A stretch of 64,000 bases of DNA from Methanocorpusculum labreanum Z. GTDB taxonomy: Archaea > Halobacteriota > Methanomicrobia > Methanomicrobiales > Methanocorpusculaceae. Of the stretch, positions 46,074 through 54,591 are shown piece after piece. The notes below the pieces were generated by a model. It did not search any database, was not told where the DNA came from, and saw only the letters and a list, made by a program, of their open reading frames with translations. A program made the translations under genes and the position numbers. The stretch spans positions 1,740,963 to 1,804,962 of the forward strand of contig NC_008942.1 of assembly GCF_000015765.1 (NCBI RefSeq), given 5' to 3'. How positions within the stretch are numbered: the first letter of the stretch is position 1; every line of letters starts with the position of its first letter.

Positions 46074-46561
46074 ATCTTGACTCCATTGATTGCTGCGTTT
46101 CCAGTGCATACTCTCAGTCTCTCAACGGCACACGGCTCGGTGACACGGCAGAAGAAACCATGTCGATTCGTGAATACATCAAATCTTCACGGCATATCGT
46201 AGTCCCGAATCATGATGACCGAAAAATCGCAGTAATTAATTCAGTTCTTTCTTCGTTTGGTCTGCCCCGTGCTGTTCATCTTTGCATCCCGACAAACAGC
46301 CCGGACCTCACACGAACACCTGCAGTCAGTAAGGCTCTTATGGCTCTTGATATAACCGGTGCCGATCTTGTCATTGCACGTGGAAGGCTCGGAGTTCCGG
46401 GTTCCGGTTCCATGCTTGTAATAATGGATTCACGCGGCCGCATACTTTCAGCGTCTCTTTCTCCGTCTCATCTCTATCACGCAAAATCCATATCTGATGC
46501 AGTAACTCATGAAATGGAGGAGGCACTTGTTCGCGTCGGTTTTCAAAAGGAGAAAATATGA
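46070..46561 (+). CDS. hcgB: HcgB, FeGP-cofactor guanylyltransferase
   Basis: The 163-aa protein of the DUF3236/HcgB family contains the conserved ARGRLGVPGSGSMLVIMDS near the C-terminal half. HcgB joins GMP from GTP to the pyridinol to give the guanylylpyridinol. ATGA overlaps link it to hcgA and hcgC. The length fits the family. Confidence 0.9.
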   Translation: MNLDSIDCCVSSAYSQSLNGTRLGDTAEETMSIREYIKSSRHIVVPNHDDRKIAVINSVLSSFGLPRAVHLCIPTNSPDLTRTPAVSKALMALDITGADLVIARGRLGVPGSGSMLVIMDSRGRILSASLSPSHLYHAKSISDAVTHEMEEALVRVGFQKEKI

Positions 46562-47340
46562 CGGAAACAGGTATAACATCTTCAGTCATTACCATCACAT
46601 CTACTCTGAGAGAATATGACCTCGCTAATGAAATTGCCGCAAAAAAAGCAGACACAGTTCTTGCATGGATCGAGAAGGAACATCTTTCACTTTCCAATGT
46701 ACTTATATTCGGTCTATATTTTACAGGAGCCGCTCTGGCTTCAAGATTGGACAAGAAAGCAAAGGTTACTGTTATTGATATCTACCCTCATCTTGCAGAA
46801 CTCATTAACGGTCGAATAGATTTTTTCACACATATCTCCGAGGTTCCGTGCAGGCGATGGAGCCTTATTATTGATACGACCGGTCTTGGCGGTGTAGATA
46901 AACAGACACTTTCTTCTTTATATTGCGATGCTCTTATTGTTGAAGACCCGTGTTCAGATGCAAGTGATATGTGCATCTGTTCAGCATCGAATCGTCGGGA
47001 AATTCTGATGAATCATTCAGCACCGAAAAAAGGGCTTCTTACAACAACCGGACTCAACACGAAAACATCAGGTACAATGACATTGACGGTCGCGGCCGCA
47101 CGCCATGCCGCTGCTGAAGCAGAAAAATTATGCGGAACGCTTTATGCAGTTTCTGCAGCCGACTTTCCTGAACGTATTTTATTTAAAGAACGGGATATGC
47201 TGCAGTTTCAGGCTGTAATGAGTCAGCCGGCGCTTCGGATATCCTCCCTCAAGGAGATAGATGTAGATGCAGTTTTGCGGGAATCTCTGTCCCTTATCCG
47301 TACAGAGATAATCGAGGTAGAAACCGATGATCGTTGCTGA
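46558..47340 (+). CDS. hcgC: HcgC, SAM-dependent C-methyltransferase of FeGP synthesis
   Basis: The 260-aa protein has a Rossmann-like core (VLIFGLYFTGAALASRL, then VTVIDIYPHLAEL) in the position where HcgC binds SAM. HcgC methylates C3 of the pyridinol. It overlaps hcgB by 4 bp and hcgD by 14 bp. Identification rests on length, fold motifs and position; it is less distinctive than the neighbours. Confidence 0.85.
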   Translation: MTETGITSSVITITSTLREYDLANEIAAKKADTVLAWIEKEHLSLSNVLIFGLYFTGAALASRLDKKAKVTVIDIYPHLAELINGRIDFFTHISEVPCRRWSLIIDTTGLGGVDKQTLSSLYCDALIVEDPCSDASDMCICSASNRREILMNHSAPKKGLLTTTGLNTKTSGTMTLTVAAARHAAAEAEKLCGTLYAVSAADFPERILFKERDMLQFQAVMSQPALRISSLKEIDVDAVLRESLSLIRTEIIEVETDDRC

Positions 47341-48058
47341 TCTGATTGCACAAATCGAGACGAGTGTGCCTCCAATCTATTCCATGGTCGGTGATGAACC
47401 TCAGTTCTTCGGTTCATCTCAGACCTTGCAAACAGATATCAGCAAAGTCACTGTGATGATGGATTATTATTCTGGACAGATAATTCCTGAAGATACTGAA
47501 TTTCTTGTTCTCCACCACCCCCCTAAAACAGGAATTCCACCGCTCCCAACGTATGTTCTTCATTCCGGCTGGGATGCTTTTCCGGGCGGTGCAGGGGATG
47601 CTCTCGCCGATGTATTCGAGCTGACTGAAAGAGCTCTTTTGGATGCATCAACTCGTTTGGGAAGAGTTGGTAAACTTCCAAACGGGGCAGTTTCTTTGGA
47701 TGAGTTTGCAAAACAGGCTGCAAAAAAACTGGGACGTCCATATCTGCAGATCGTTTCCGAGATCCCCGACATAAGTATCGAAACAGTTGCAGTGGTTTCG
47801 GGGTTTGGTCTGAATCCATCCATGATCAAACTGGCAAAACAAAAAGGAGCAGATGTTTTTCTTTCAGGAGACCTGACGCACCCGGGTGCCATTCTTGCAA
47901 AAAGCCTTACAATTCCGCTGATTGATGCTACGCATTATGCAACTGAACTTCCGGGACTGTATCGTTTGCGAGATTTAATCGCTTCCTTTGGAGTCGAGTC
48001 AGCGGTATTTGATACTTCTGTTCCATGGAGAATGAAAACCTATTATGAAAATTACTGA
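47327..48058 (+). CDS. hcgD: HcgD, Nif3-family iron protein of FeGP synthesis
   Basis: The 243-aa Nif3/NGG1p-type protein has the metal-site segments LHHPPKTG near residue 64 and GDLTHPGAI.., DATHYATELPGL near 205. In HcgD this fold holds two irons and is thought to deliver iron for the cofactor. The start overlaps hcgC by 14 bp and the end overlaps hcgE by 14 bp. Confidence 0.9.
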   Translation: MIVADLIAQIETSVPPIYSMVGDEPQFFGSSQTLQTDISKVTVMMDYYSGQIIPEDTEFLVLHHPPKTGIPPLPTYVLHSGWDAFPGGAGDALADVFELTERALLDASTRLGRVGKLPNGAVSLDEFAKQAAKKLGRPYLQIVSEIPDISIETVAVVSGFGLNPSMIKLAKQKGADVFLSGDLTHPGAILAKSLTIPLIDATHYATELPGLYRLRDLIASFGVESAVFDTSVPWRMKTYYENY

Positions 48059-48680
48059 GTTAGAACAAAAAAAAGTACCGCACGGTGAAGTTGTCCTCAT
48101 TGGTCTTGGCCGTCTTGGTCTGAGAACAGCCCTAAATCTCATGCATGTCAATCGGGGCGGACCAGTTCGGATAACTGTGTATGACGGACAAAAAATATCT
48201 GCCGATGATCTGATATTCCGCATGTGGGGTGGAGAAATTGGCGAATATAAAACAGATTTCCTCAAACGGCTTGCAGGCCCCGGATACAGCAGGGAAATAA
48301 TATCAGTTCCAGAGTATATTTCTGAGGAAAATCTGTCTCTGATTACCGGAGGGGATGTTGCGTGTGTCGAGATTGCAGGCGGTGATACATTGCCTACTAC
48401 CGGGGCTATTATCCGGCATGCCCAGTCTTTGGGCATGAAGACTATCAGTACGATGGGTGTATTTGGTATTTCCGGCGATAATGTTTATGCCGTTCCTCTG
48501 GAAGAAGCAAATACAGATAATCCAATTGTTGCCGCAATGCTTGAATACGGGATTTCCCATCATATGCTTGTCGGGACTGGAAAACTGATTCGTGACTGGG
48601 AACCTGTTACTCCGTATATCATGGATAAAATTGCAGAAGTGATGTCGTCAGAAATACTGCGTCTGACCGAGGGGAAATAA
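48045..48680 (+). CDS. hcgE: HcgE, E1/ThiF-like activating enzyme of FeGP synthesis
   Basis: The 211-aa protein has VVLIGLGRLGLRTALNLMHVNRGG, the nucleotide-binding glycine motif of E1-like enzymes, then ITVYDGQKISADDLIFRMWGGEIGEYKTD, matching the ThiF/MoeB arginine region. HcgE adenylylates the carboxyl group of guanylylpyridinol with ATP. The stop overlaps the hcgF start by one base (TAATG). Confidence 0.9.
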   Translation: MKITELEQKKVPHGEVVLIGLGRLGLRTALNLMHVNRGGPVRITVYDGQKISADDLIFRMWGGEIGEYKTDFLKRLAGPGYSREIISVPEYISEENLSLITGGDVACVEIAGGDTLPTTGAIIRHAQSLGMKTISTMGVFGISGDNVYAVPLEEANTDNPIVAAMLEYGISHHMLVGTGKLIRDWEPVTPYIMDKIAEVMSSEILRLTEGK

Positions 48681-49198
48681 TGCCGACGATATCGACTGCC
48701 GAATGCTTTACCCACGGAAAAGTTGCAAATGAGCTCCATGCATTTGCCCGCGGGTATCCGCATGAATATCTCTTTTCTATAGATAGGAAAAAAGTTGATA
48801 TTTCCGTTGTGGCCGGGATGTTTATTCCAACACTTACAGGTGTCAGAACTCTTCTGCATTTTGAGCCGCTGGAACCGCGGTTGGTTATAGACACGGTGAA
48901 AGTTTATGAACAGGATCAGGATTGTATTATGGCATGCCGGATGGCGGAGGCCGTTATGCGGGTGACCGGGGCAGATATTGGTATAGGAACTACTGCAGGC
49001 ATCGGGAAAGGCGCAGTGGCAATAGCCTCTCAGGATAAAATCTATTCCAAAGTCACAAGAATTGATGCAGATTTCAGGACTTCAGATGCAAAAAAACTGA
49101 TGCAGCGTGAAAAGTCAGGTGTTTTTACTGCACTGCGTTTGTTTGAGGAATTTTTGTTGGAGGGGGAGTTCCCCGATAGTTATAATAAATACATATAA
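48680..49198 (+). CDS. hcgF: HcgF, thioester-forming protein of FeGP synthesis
   Basis: The 172-aa protein has Cys at position 9 (MPTISTAECF), the residue that forms the thioester with the pyridinol carboxyl group in HcgF of other methanogens. The rest includes ADIGIGTTAGIGKGAVAIAS. It takes over the adenylylated precursor from HcgE. It closes the six-gene operon; hmd follows after 147 bp with its own promoter. Confidence 0.92.
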   Translation: MPTISTAECFTHGKVANELHAFARGYPHEYLFSIDRKKVDISVVAGMFIPTLTGVRTLLHFEPLEPRLVIDTVKVYEQDQDCIMACRMAEAVMRVTGADIGIGTTAGIGKGAVAIASQDKIYSKVTRIDADFRTSDAKKLMQREKSGVFTALRLFEEFLLEGEFPDSYNKYI

Positions 49199-49345
49199 TT
49201 AGTAACACAAATTGCTATTAATATTAATATTATAACTACATTAATCATATTGATTTTAACATATTTAGAAAGATTTATTACGAATATTATTAAATACACT
49301 ATTGTTGTCACATATTGATGGCAGTACAAACTGGAGATTACATAC
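49199..49345 (+). promoter_or_regulatory. hmd promoter
   Basis: AATTAGTAAC at about 49197 and ATTAATATTAATATTA at 49217-49232 repeat motifs from upstream of hcgA. TTAAATACAC near 49289 is the likely TATA box and TGGAG at 49332 the ribosome binding site, 11 bases before the ATG. It is probably the regulated strong promoter of hmd. Confidence 0.6.
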
Positions 49346-50374
49346 ATGAAAGTAGCAATTTTAGGAGCAGGATGCTATAGAACGCATGCGGCAGCAGGAA
49401 TTACAAATTTCGCCCGTGCATGTGAAGTTGCAAAGCTTGCGAACAAACCAGAGATTGCGATGACGCATTCAACAGGTATTATGGCTGCAGAGCTGAAGTA
49501 CCTCGCCGGTATTAATGATATTGTCATTGCAGACCCGGTATTTGACAATCAGTTCACCGTCATTGACGATTTTGCTTACGAAGATGTGATTAAGGCACAT
49601 GAGACCAATCCAGAGTCGATTATGCCGGCGATTCGTGCAAAGGTTAAGGAAGTAGCAAAAGATCTGCCAAAACCGCCTAAGGGAGCGATTCATTTCACCC
49701 ACCCCGAGACTCTTGGTATTAAAGTTACGACTGACGACCGCGAGGCAGTTTCTGATGCTGACTTGATCATCACATGGCTTCCGAAAGGAGATATGCAGAA
49801 AGGCATTATCGAAAAGTTCGCCGGCGATATCAAGGAAGGCGCAATTATTACTCATGCCTGCACGATTCCAACCACCAAGTTCTATAACATCTTTAATGAG
49901 CTCGGGTTAGTCGAGAACAAGAAGGTTAACGTCACTTCCTATCACCCGGGAGCAGTTCCTGAGATGAAAGGACAGGTCTTTATTTCTGAAGGGTACGCCG
50001 CAGAACCGGCAATCCAGAAGCTTGTTGACCTCGGTCACAAAGCCCGCGGCACGGCATACAAACTTCCGGCAGAACTTCTCGGTCCTGTCTGTGATATGTG
50101 CGCAGCATTGACTGCAGTTACCTATGCAGGCCTTCTGACCTATCGCGAATCCGTGATGAATGTTCTTGGTGCTCCGGCAGGCTTCGCTCAGATGATGGCA
50201 GCAGAGTCACTTGAACAGATTACTGCGCTTATGAAAAAGACTGGTATTGCCAATATGGAGAAGAGTCTTGACCCTGGCGTATTCCTTGGTACAGCCGATT
50301 CGATGAACTTCGGCGCACTGAGCGAAATCCTGCCGACAGTGATGACAGCACTGGAAAAACGGAAACTTCAGTAA
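49346..50374 (+). CDS. hmd: [Fe]-hydrogenase Hmd
   Basis: This 342-aa H2-forming methylenetetrahydromethanopterin dehydrogenase couples H2 to reduction of methenyl-H4MPT in CO2 methanogenesis, without Fe-S clusters. The Rossmann start is VAILGAGCYRTHAAAG with the catalytic His14. The cysteine that binds the FeGP iron lies at 172 (THACTIPTTKF). Full length and all key residues are present, so it should be active. It is preceded by all six hcg genes, and hcgG converges from the right. Confidence 0.97.
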   Translation: MKVAILGAGCYRTHAAAGITNFARACEVAKLANKPEIAMTHSTGIMAAELKYLAGINDIVIADPVFDNQFTVIDDFAYEDVIKAHETNPESIMPAIRAKVKEVAKDLPKPPKGAIHFTHPETLGIKVTTDDREAVSDADLIITWLPKGDMQKGIIEKFAGDIKEGAIITHACTIPTTKFYNIFNELGLVENKKVNVTSYHPGAVPEMKGQVFISEGYAAEPAIQKLVDLGHKARGTAYKLPAELLGPVCDMCAALTAVTYAGLLTYRESVMNVLGAPAGFAQMMAAESLEQITALMKKTGIANMEKSLDPGVFLGTADSMNFGALSEILPTVMTALEKRKLQ

Positions 50375-50404
50375 AATTCGGCTTACACCCAAACTACCAT
50401 GATA

Positions 50405-50446
50405 CTATCTTCTCGATGATTTCAGAAGATAGGATATCATTTTTAC
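50405..50446 (+). terminator. hmd terminator
   Basis: The stem CTATCTTCT (50405-50413) and AGAAGATAG (50424-50432) is followed within 10 bases by a T run. It lies 30 bp after the hmd stop. Confidence 0.65.
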
Positions 50447-50569
50447 TGTAATTTCAGTAAAATCAATTTTTTCTCAGGCATATCTGCTTAATATATTCTT
50501 ATCTGTCCCCCTCAGTGTATATTCAAAAAACGCCTATGAAACTGGCGACTTCATGAAATATTAATGAAA

Positions 50570-50602
50570 ATGATTCTCTTTAAAAAAGAGAGAACCATTT
50601 TT
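50570..50602 (-). terminator. hcgG terminator
   Basis: On the minus strand GGTTCTCTC and AGAGAATC form a stem around a T/A-rich loop, just after the hcgG stop. It ends the convergent transcript. Confidence 0.5.
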
Positions 50603-50610
50603 ATGGTGGT

Positions 50611-52131
50611 TTATATAAATGTTATTGCGTTTCTACCGATCTTATGTTGTATTTTTCCGGCAATCTCCGGCACTGTTGAACAGATAATCGTGCTATCGGC
50701 TGATGCAGCAGAACCTGCATCATCTGTATTTCCGGAACAGATTTCTGTATCCACTACGCTTCGAAGGTTTTCTATTGTAATATTTTCGACCCATGGATCT
50801 GCATCACTGATAAGTATTCTGTCTACTTTTCCGGAAAGCGCTTTTGCTACCGCCCATGATACAAATCTTCCTCCAAGAAGAGCAACAGTCTCGTTAAATT
50901 CTCCGTTTTCTGCCATTTGCGTGATATCGTTAATTGTGCGGTTTACAGTTACCCGCCTGTAAAGAGGAGTGTGGGACAAACATGCCCAGTGGGCATCACC
51001 AAGGGTGGTTGCTCCGATCACTTTTGGATAGGCATTCTGCGGTCCGACTACTTTTACCGCCCGTGCCAGAGCTTCCAATTCTCCTTTCTGTATCGGTGCA
51101 TGTGTCCATTGTGTTGCTGCCTCATCATGAATAATCTGCATCACCCGCGGCAGCCCGAAGTTTCCGCGTTTTGCAGTTCCCGGCGAGTATCCGCACATAT
51201 ATCCATGGTGGTTTTTGGGAAAACCGCTGATAACTGCATTCAGACCTGAACGAAGCCCGACCCTACATTCATCCTCATAAGCTCCGTTTGTTGCGACGAC
51301 CTTGCCTGGAGCAAGAATTCGTGCAGCGGTCACCGCACGTGAAAATGCATCCAGCCTGTCTTTTGCTCTATTGAACGGGCCTCCTTCGATCACAAAAACA
51401 TCCACACCCATTTTCAGACCTGCATCAAACCCGGCAATCAGATCTTCATAGCCATCTCCGACAAACATGATGGCTTCTATACCTTTGTTATATTTACGTG
51501 CGAGTTTGACGATATCTTCAGCTTCATCAAGCGACGCAGCATGTTCTTCGCCGCCCTGTATACTGGTGAGGTTTACGGCAACAGACGAAGAGAGTTTGAT
51601 CCATTCTTCTTTATCCTCGAGTGCCTCTTTTTCCTTTTCTATAAGCCGGGCATGAATTCTTCCGCGTGGGCATCCGTCAAACGGCGGACCCTGATTATAA
51701 CATTGACCGGGACACCCCACAATTGTTTCAGGAAACCGCATGGGACCATACATACCGAAATGGTCTAAATCAAGAGGGACCTCGGTTGTTTCCCTGATTT
51801 TTCGCATAAGGTCAATACCCCGCATTCCGTTCGCTTCGGCGATGTCAGAAAATGCGTAGGCACAAACATGAATCGAAGCGCCGATCGTGTCGGACAAAAG
51901 ACAGTTCCCATAAATATCCTGCAGGGCAAGATCGGATGCGCATGTTCCGACAAATACTTCTGTTAGATCGCAGCCGAGCGGAAATTTTTTGAAGTTCATG
52001 CCGAGGTGCATGGTTTCTTCCCGATTGAGAGCAGTCAATCCTTCTATTATCTGCTCTGGGTTTTTGGCGTATTTTACGAGTTCCCATGCTCTGTATGGAT
52101 CATTGGCGGCGTCTTGCAGTAGTGATTTCAT
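50611..52131 (-). CDS. hcgG: HcgG, FeGP-cofactor biosynthesis protein
   Basis: The 506-aa protein matches HcgG in length and style, with conserved cysteine-containing segments (ETIVGCPGQCYNQGPPFDGCPRGR near residue 133; HHGYMCGYSPGTAKRG near 310). HcgG has been implicated in the last steps that assemble the iron, CO and acyl ligands; details are from the literature, not from this sequence. GAGG lies 8-10 bases before the ATG. It is convergent to hmd, with its own A/T-rich promoter. Confidence 0.88.
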   Translation of the reverse strand: MKSLLQDAANDPYRAWELVKYAKNPEQIIEGLTALNREETMHLGMNFKKFPLGCDLTEVFVGTCASDLALQDIYGNCLLSDTIGASIHVCAYAFSDIAEANGMRGIDLMRKIRETTEVPLDLDHFGMYGPMRFPETIVGCPGQCYNQGPPFDGCPRGRIHARLIEKEKEALEDKEEWIKLSSSVAVNLTSIQGGEEHAASLDEAEDIVKLARKYNKGIEAIMFVGDGYEDLIAGFDAGLKMGVDVFVIEGGPFNRAKDRLDAFSRAVTAARILAPGKVVATNGAYEDECRVGLRSGLNAVISGFPKNHHGYMCGYSPGTAKRGNFGLPRVMQIIHDEAATQWTHAPIQKGELEALARAVKVVGPQNAYPKVIGATTLGDAHWACLSHTPLYRRVTVNRTINDITQMAENGEFNETVALLGGRFVSWAVAKALSGKVDRILISDADPWVENITIENLRSVVDTEICSGNTDDAGSAASADSTIICSTVPEIAGKIQHKIGRNAITFI

Positions 52132-52495
52132 AATGTGTCCTCTTTATAATCTGTTTGGGTTCCTGTTCACAGCTTTTCGGAAAATTTTGGCAACGGCAGT
52201 TATACCGAAGATGTATATCTCGTGCGTGTTACTTGTTTGTTTTTTGTATGTGTTAAATATTACTAATAATATATTTTATAATACTAAGTTAGTTTATATG
52301 CACATGTTTTTGTGTAAAATATCATTTTTAAATACTCTCGAATCCTATGATCGGACTCCAGTATTCACCTTCCATTTTCAAATACAATACGTGGCCGTCC
52401 ATTCATTATTTGCATAACCTCGATCAGATCGACACAAAACATAATACCATACAAAAAAGAGATGAGAAAAGAAACCAACTAACAGCAGGAGGAAA
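52132..52495 (-). promoter_or_regulatory. hcgG leader and promoter region
   Basis: The 364 bp hold no gene. On the minus strand, TATTAGTAA (52260-52268) next to TATTATAAAATATA gives the promoter, over 100 bp before the hcgG start, so a long leader is predicted. The plus strand ends with GCAGGAGGAAA, a strong ribosome binding site for the gene at 52496. Confidence 0.5.
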
Positions 52496-53200
52496 ATGAA
52501 AATCACCGTCATCTACGGAACGAACCGGACGGAAAAATCGAGTACGTACAATATTGCCAGGCAGTTCATAGAAGAACTCGCAGACGGTGATACCGTCACC
52601 GAATTCCATCTCCCAAGGGATATGCCGGTGTTCTGCACCGGATGTCTGACCTGTTTGTCGGACAGCACAAAATGTCCTCACTACAAATACGTCCAGCCGA
52701 TAGAGGAGGCCATGGAAAGTGCGGATCTGATCATTTTCACAACGCCCGTATATTTACTGCATGTACCAGGCCAGGTCAAGGCACTTTTGGATCATTTCGG
52801 ATTTCAGTGGATGGCGCATAAGCCAAAAGATGTTTATTTCCATAAACAGGCACTCGTTATTTCAACAGGGGCACGTATCGGCATCCGGCAGACAGTGCGG
52901 GATGTCAGAAATTCCCTCGACTGGTGGGGAGTCGGTCGGATCTACCGCTTCAAAAAAACGGTCGGGATGAAAGGATGGCGTGGGCTTTCCGACAAAAGAA
53001 AAGCGGCATTTGCACAAGAGATCAAACAGACCTCAAAAAAGATTCGCAGACAAACGGGAGCAAAGCCCCGTCTCAAGGTGAAGATGATCTTCTATCTGAT
53101 GAGATTTGCTCAGAAGAAATTCTGGTCTGATGAGCCGCAGGCGATATACTGGAAGGAAAACGGTTGGTTTGCCGGGAAAAAACCATGGAAGAGAACATGA
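52496..53200 (+). CDS. Iron-sulfur flavoprotein-like NAD(P)H oxidoreductase, copy 3
   Basis: This 234-aa paralogue of the tandem pair at 43-44.5 kb has the same FMN loop (GTNRTEKSSTYN) and cysteine motif CTGCLTCLSDSTKC. It is on the same strand, so the hcg/hmd cluster lies between direct repeats of this gene family. AGGAGG precedes the ATG. It overlaps the MBL-fold gene by 4 bp. Confidence 0.82.
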   Translation: MKITVIYGTNRTEKSSTYNIARQFIEELADGDTVTEFHLPRDMPVFCTGCLTCLSDSTKCPHYKYVQPIEEAMESADLIIFTTPVYLLHVPGQVKALLDHFGFQWMAHKPKDVYFHKQALVISTGARIGIRQTVRDVRNSLDWWGVGRIYRFKKTVGMKGWRGLSDKRKAAFAQEIKQTSKKIRRQTGAKPRLKVKMIFYLMRFAQKKFWSDEPQAIYWKENGWFAGKKPWKRT

Positions 53201-54000
53201 AACTCACTGTACTCGTTGACAACAACACCTTTATCGACAAATATTTTTACGGAGAGCCGGGTCTTTGCTTCTATATCGAGGACGGAACGGAAAAAATCCT
53301 GCTTGATACGGGCTACTCGGATCTTTTTATCAGGAACGCAAAGAAACTCGGGACCGATCTTTCAGCCCTTACAAAGGTCGTGATCTCTCACGGACACGAC
53401 GACCACACCGGAGGTCTGCCGCATCTACTGGAACGCTTCGATACGTCGTCGTTCGAAGTGGTCACCCATCCGGATACGTTTGCCGAGAAACGCCGGGGCG
53501 ATCTGCTGACGGGTTCGCCGGTCTCCGAAGAGACGATGCGGGAAAAGACACTTCTGCATCTCTCGAAGGCTCCGATAAAAATCAGCGAACACATAACCTT
53601 CCTTGGCGAGATCCCGATCACGCAGGAGTTCGAACCGCGACCGAAGATGGACATGCGAAAAACCCCGGAGGGATATGTCCCGGATTTCATTCTGGAGGAT
53701 TCGGCGCTTTTCTATGAAACGGATGCCGGCATCTATATTATTACGGGCTGTTCGCATGCCGGGATCTGTAATATCTGTGCGTATGCAAAGGAGCTGACGA
53801 ATAAACCGATCCTTGGGATCATCGGCGGCTGGCATATGAAGAAGATGGATGAGCGGGCAGAGAAGACGATCCAGTATATGCAAAAAGAGGGGATCACGGA
53901 GATGTATCCCTGTCACTGTACTTCGTTTGCGGTAAAAGCAGCAGTCCATTACGTGATCCCGGTGCATGAAGTGGGGGTCGGGCTGACGATCGAGTGGTGA
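53197..54000 (+). CDS. MBL-fold metallohydrolase (dihydropterin synthase-like family)
   Basis: The 267-aa protein has the metal motif SHGHDDHTGG near residue 64 and GCSHAGICNI near 185, with IIGGWHM and PCHCTSF for the remaining ligands. This matches the family annotated as beta-ribofuranosylaminobenzene-type dihydropterin synthase (methanopterin-related), although that activity is not proven for most members. The ATG overlaps the flavoprotein stop (ATGA), so they form an operon; a redox role such as flavoprotein-linked detoxification is also possible. Confidence 0.82.
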   Translation: MKLTVLVDNNTFIDKYFYGEPGLCFYIEDGTEKILLDTGYSDLFIRNAKKLGTDLSALTKVVISHGHDDHTGGLPHLLERFDTSSFEVVTHPDTFAEKRRGDLLTGSPVSEETMREKTLLHLSKAPIKISEHITFLGEIPITQEFEPRPKMDMRKTPEGYVPDFILEDSALFYETDAGIYIITGCSHAGICNICAYAKELTNKPILGIIGGWHMKKMDERAEKTIQYMQKEGITEMYPCHCTSFAVKAAVHYVIPVHEVGVGLTIEW

Positions 54001-54078
54001 GAGGACTCAGGAAATATTTAACCGCGTTCGCAAAGATTCTCAAATCACTGAGCGAGGTGTTACTGTTATCTTATGGCT

Positions 54079-54499
54079 CATGAGATAATACCAACCGCGA
54101 ATCGGCGCGAATCCCGCAAGCCGTTGGCTTGCTCCCAGAATCGGATTTGCATACCCTCACTTTCGCAATCCAGCTTCGCTGTCTTGCTCATCCCTTCATC
54201 GGGAGCGTTCGGGCAAATCCTGTCGGCGCCCCAGCGCCTCCCAATGGTGATTTCCCTCTCTCCATCTCATTTTTGGATTGTTTTTACTAAGAACATTTTT
54301 TCACATTTAGGATTGCTCAATGAATAATTCCCTCACAGGAGCCGCCGGGGCGCCGACAGGATTTGCCCGAACGTTCCCGATGAAGGGATGAGCAAGACAG
54401 CGAAGCTGGATTGCGAAAGTGAGGGTATGCAAATCCGATTCTGGGAGCAAGCCAACGGCTTGCGGGATTCGCGCCGATTCGCGGTTGGTTTATCTCATG
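54079..54499. repeat. Large near-perfect inverted repeat (MITE-like)
   Basis: Arms of about 160 bp (54079-54240 and 54339-54499) differ by only about three bases and one indel; the central loop is 98 bp. Each arm contains an inner hairpin GCAAGCC/GGCTTGC (54116-54132, 54447-54463), the same stem as in the 40.9-kb repeat. No gene or transposase is inside. The surrounding gap 54001-54591 is otherwise empty. Confidence 0.85.
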
Positions 54500-54591
54500 C
54501 ATCCAAGCATACCCGCCTCTTTTTTTCAGATCGAGACCACCGTGAAAATATCCTCCTTTTATTCTCTATAGAGTCTCGTGAAAAAAAGAGT

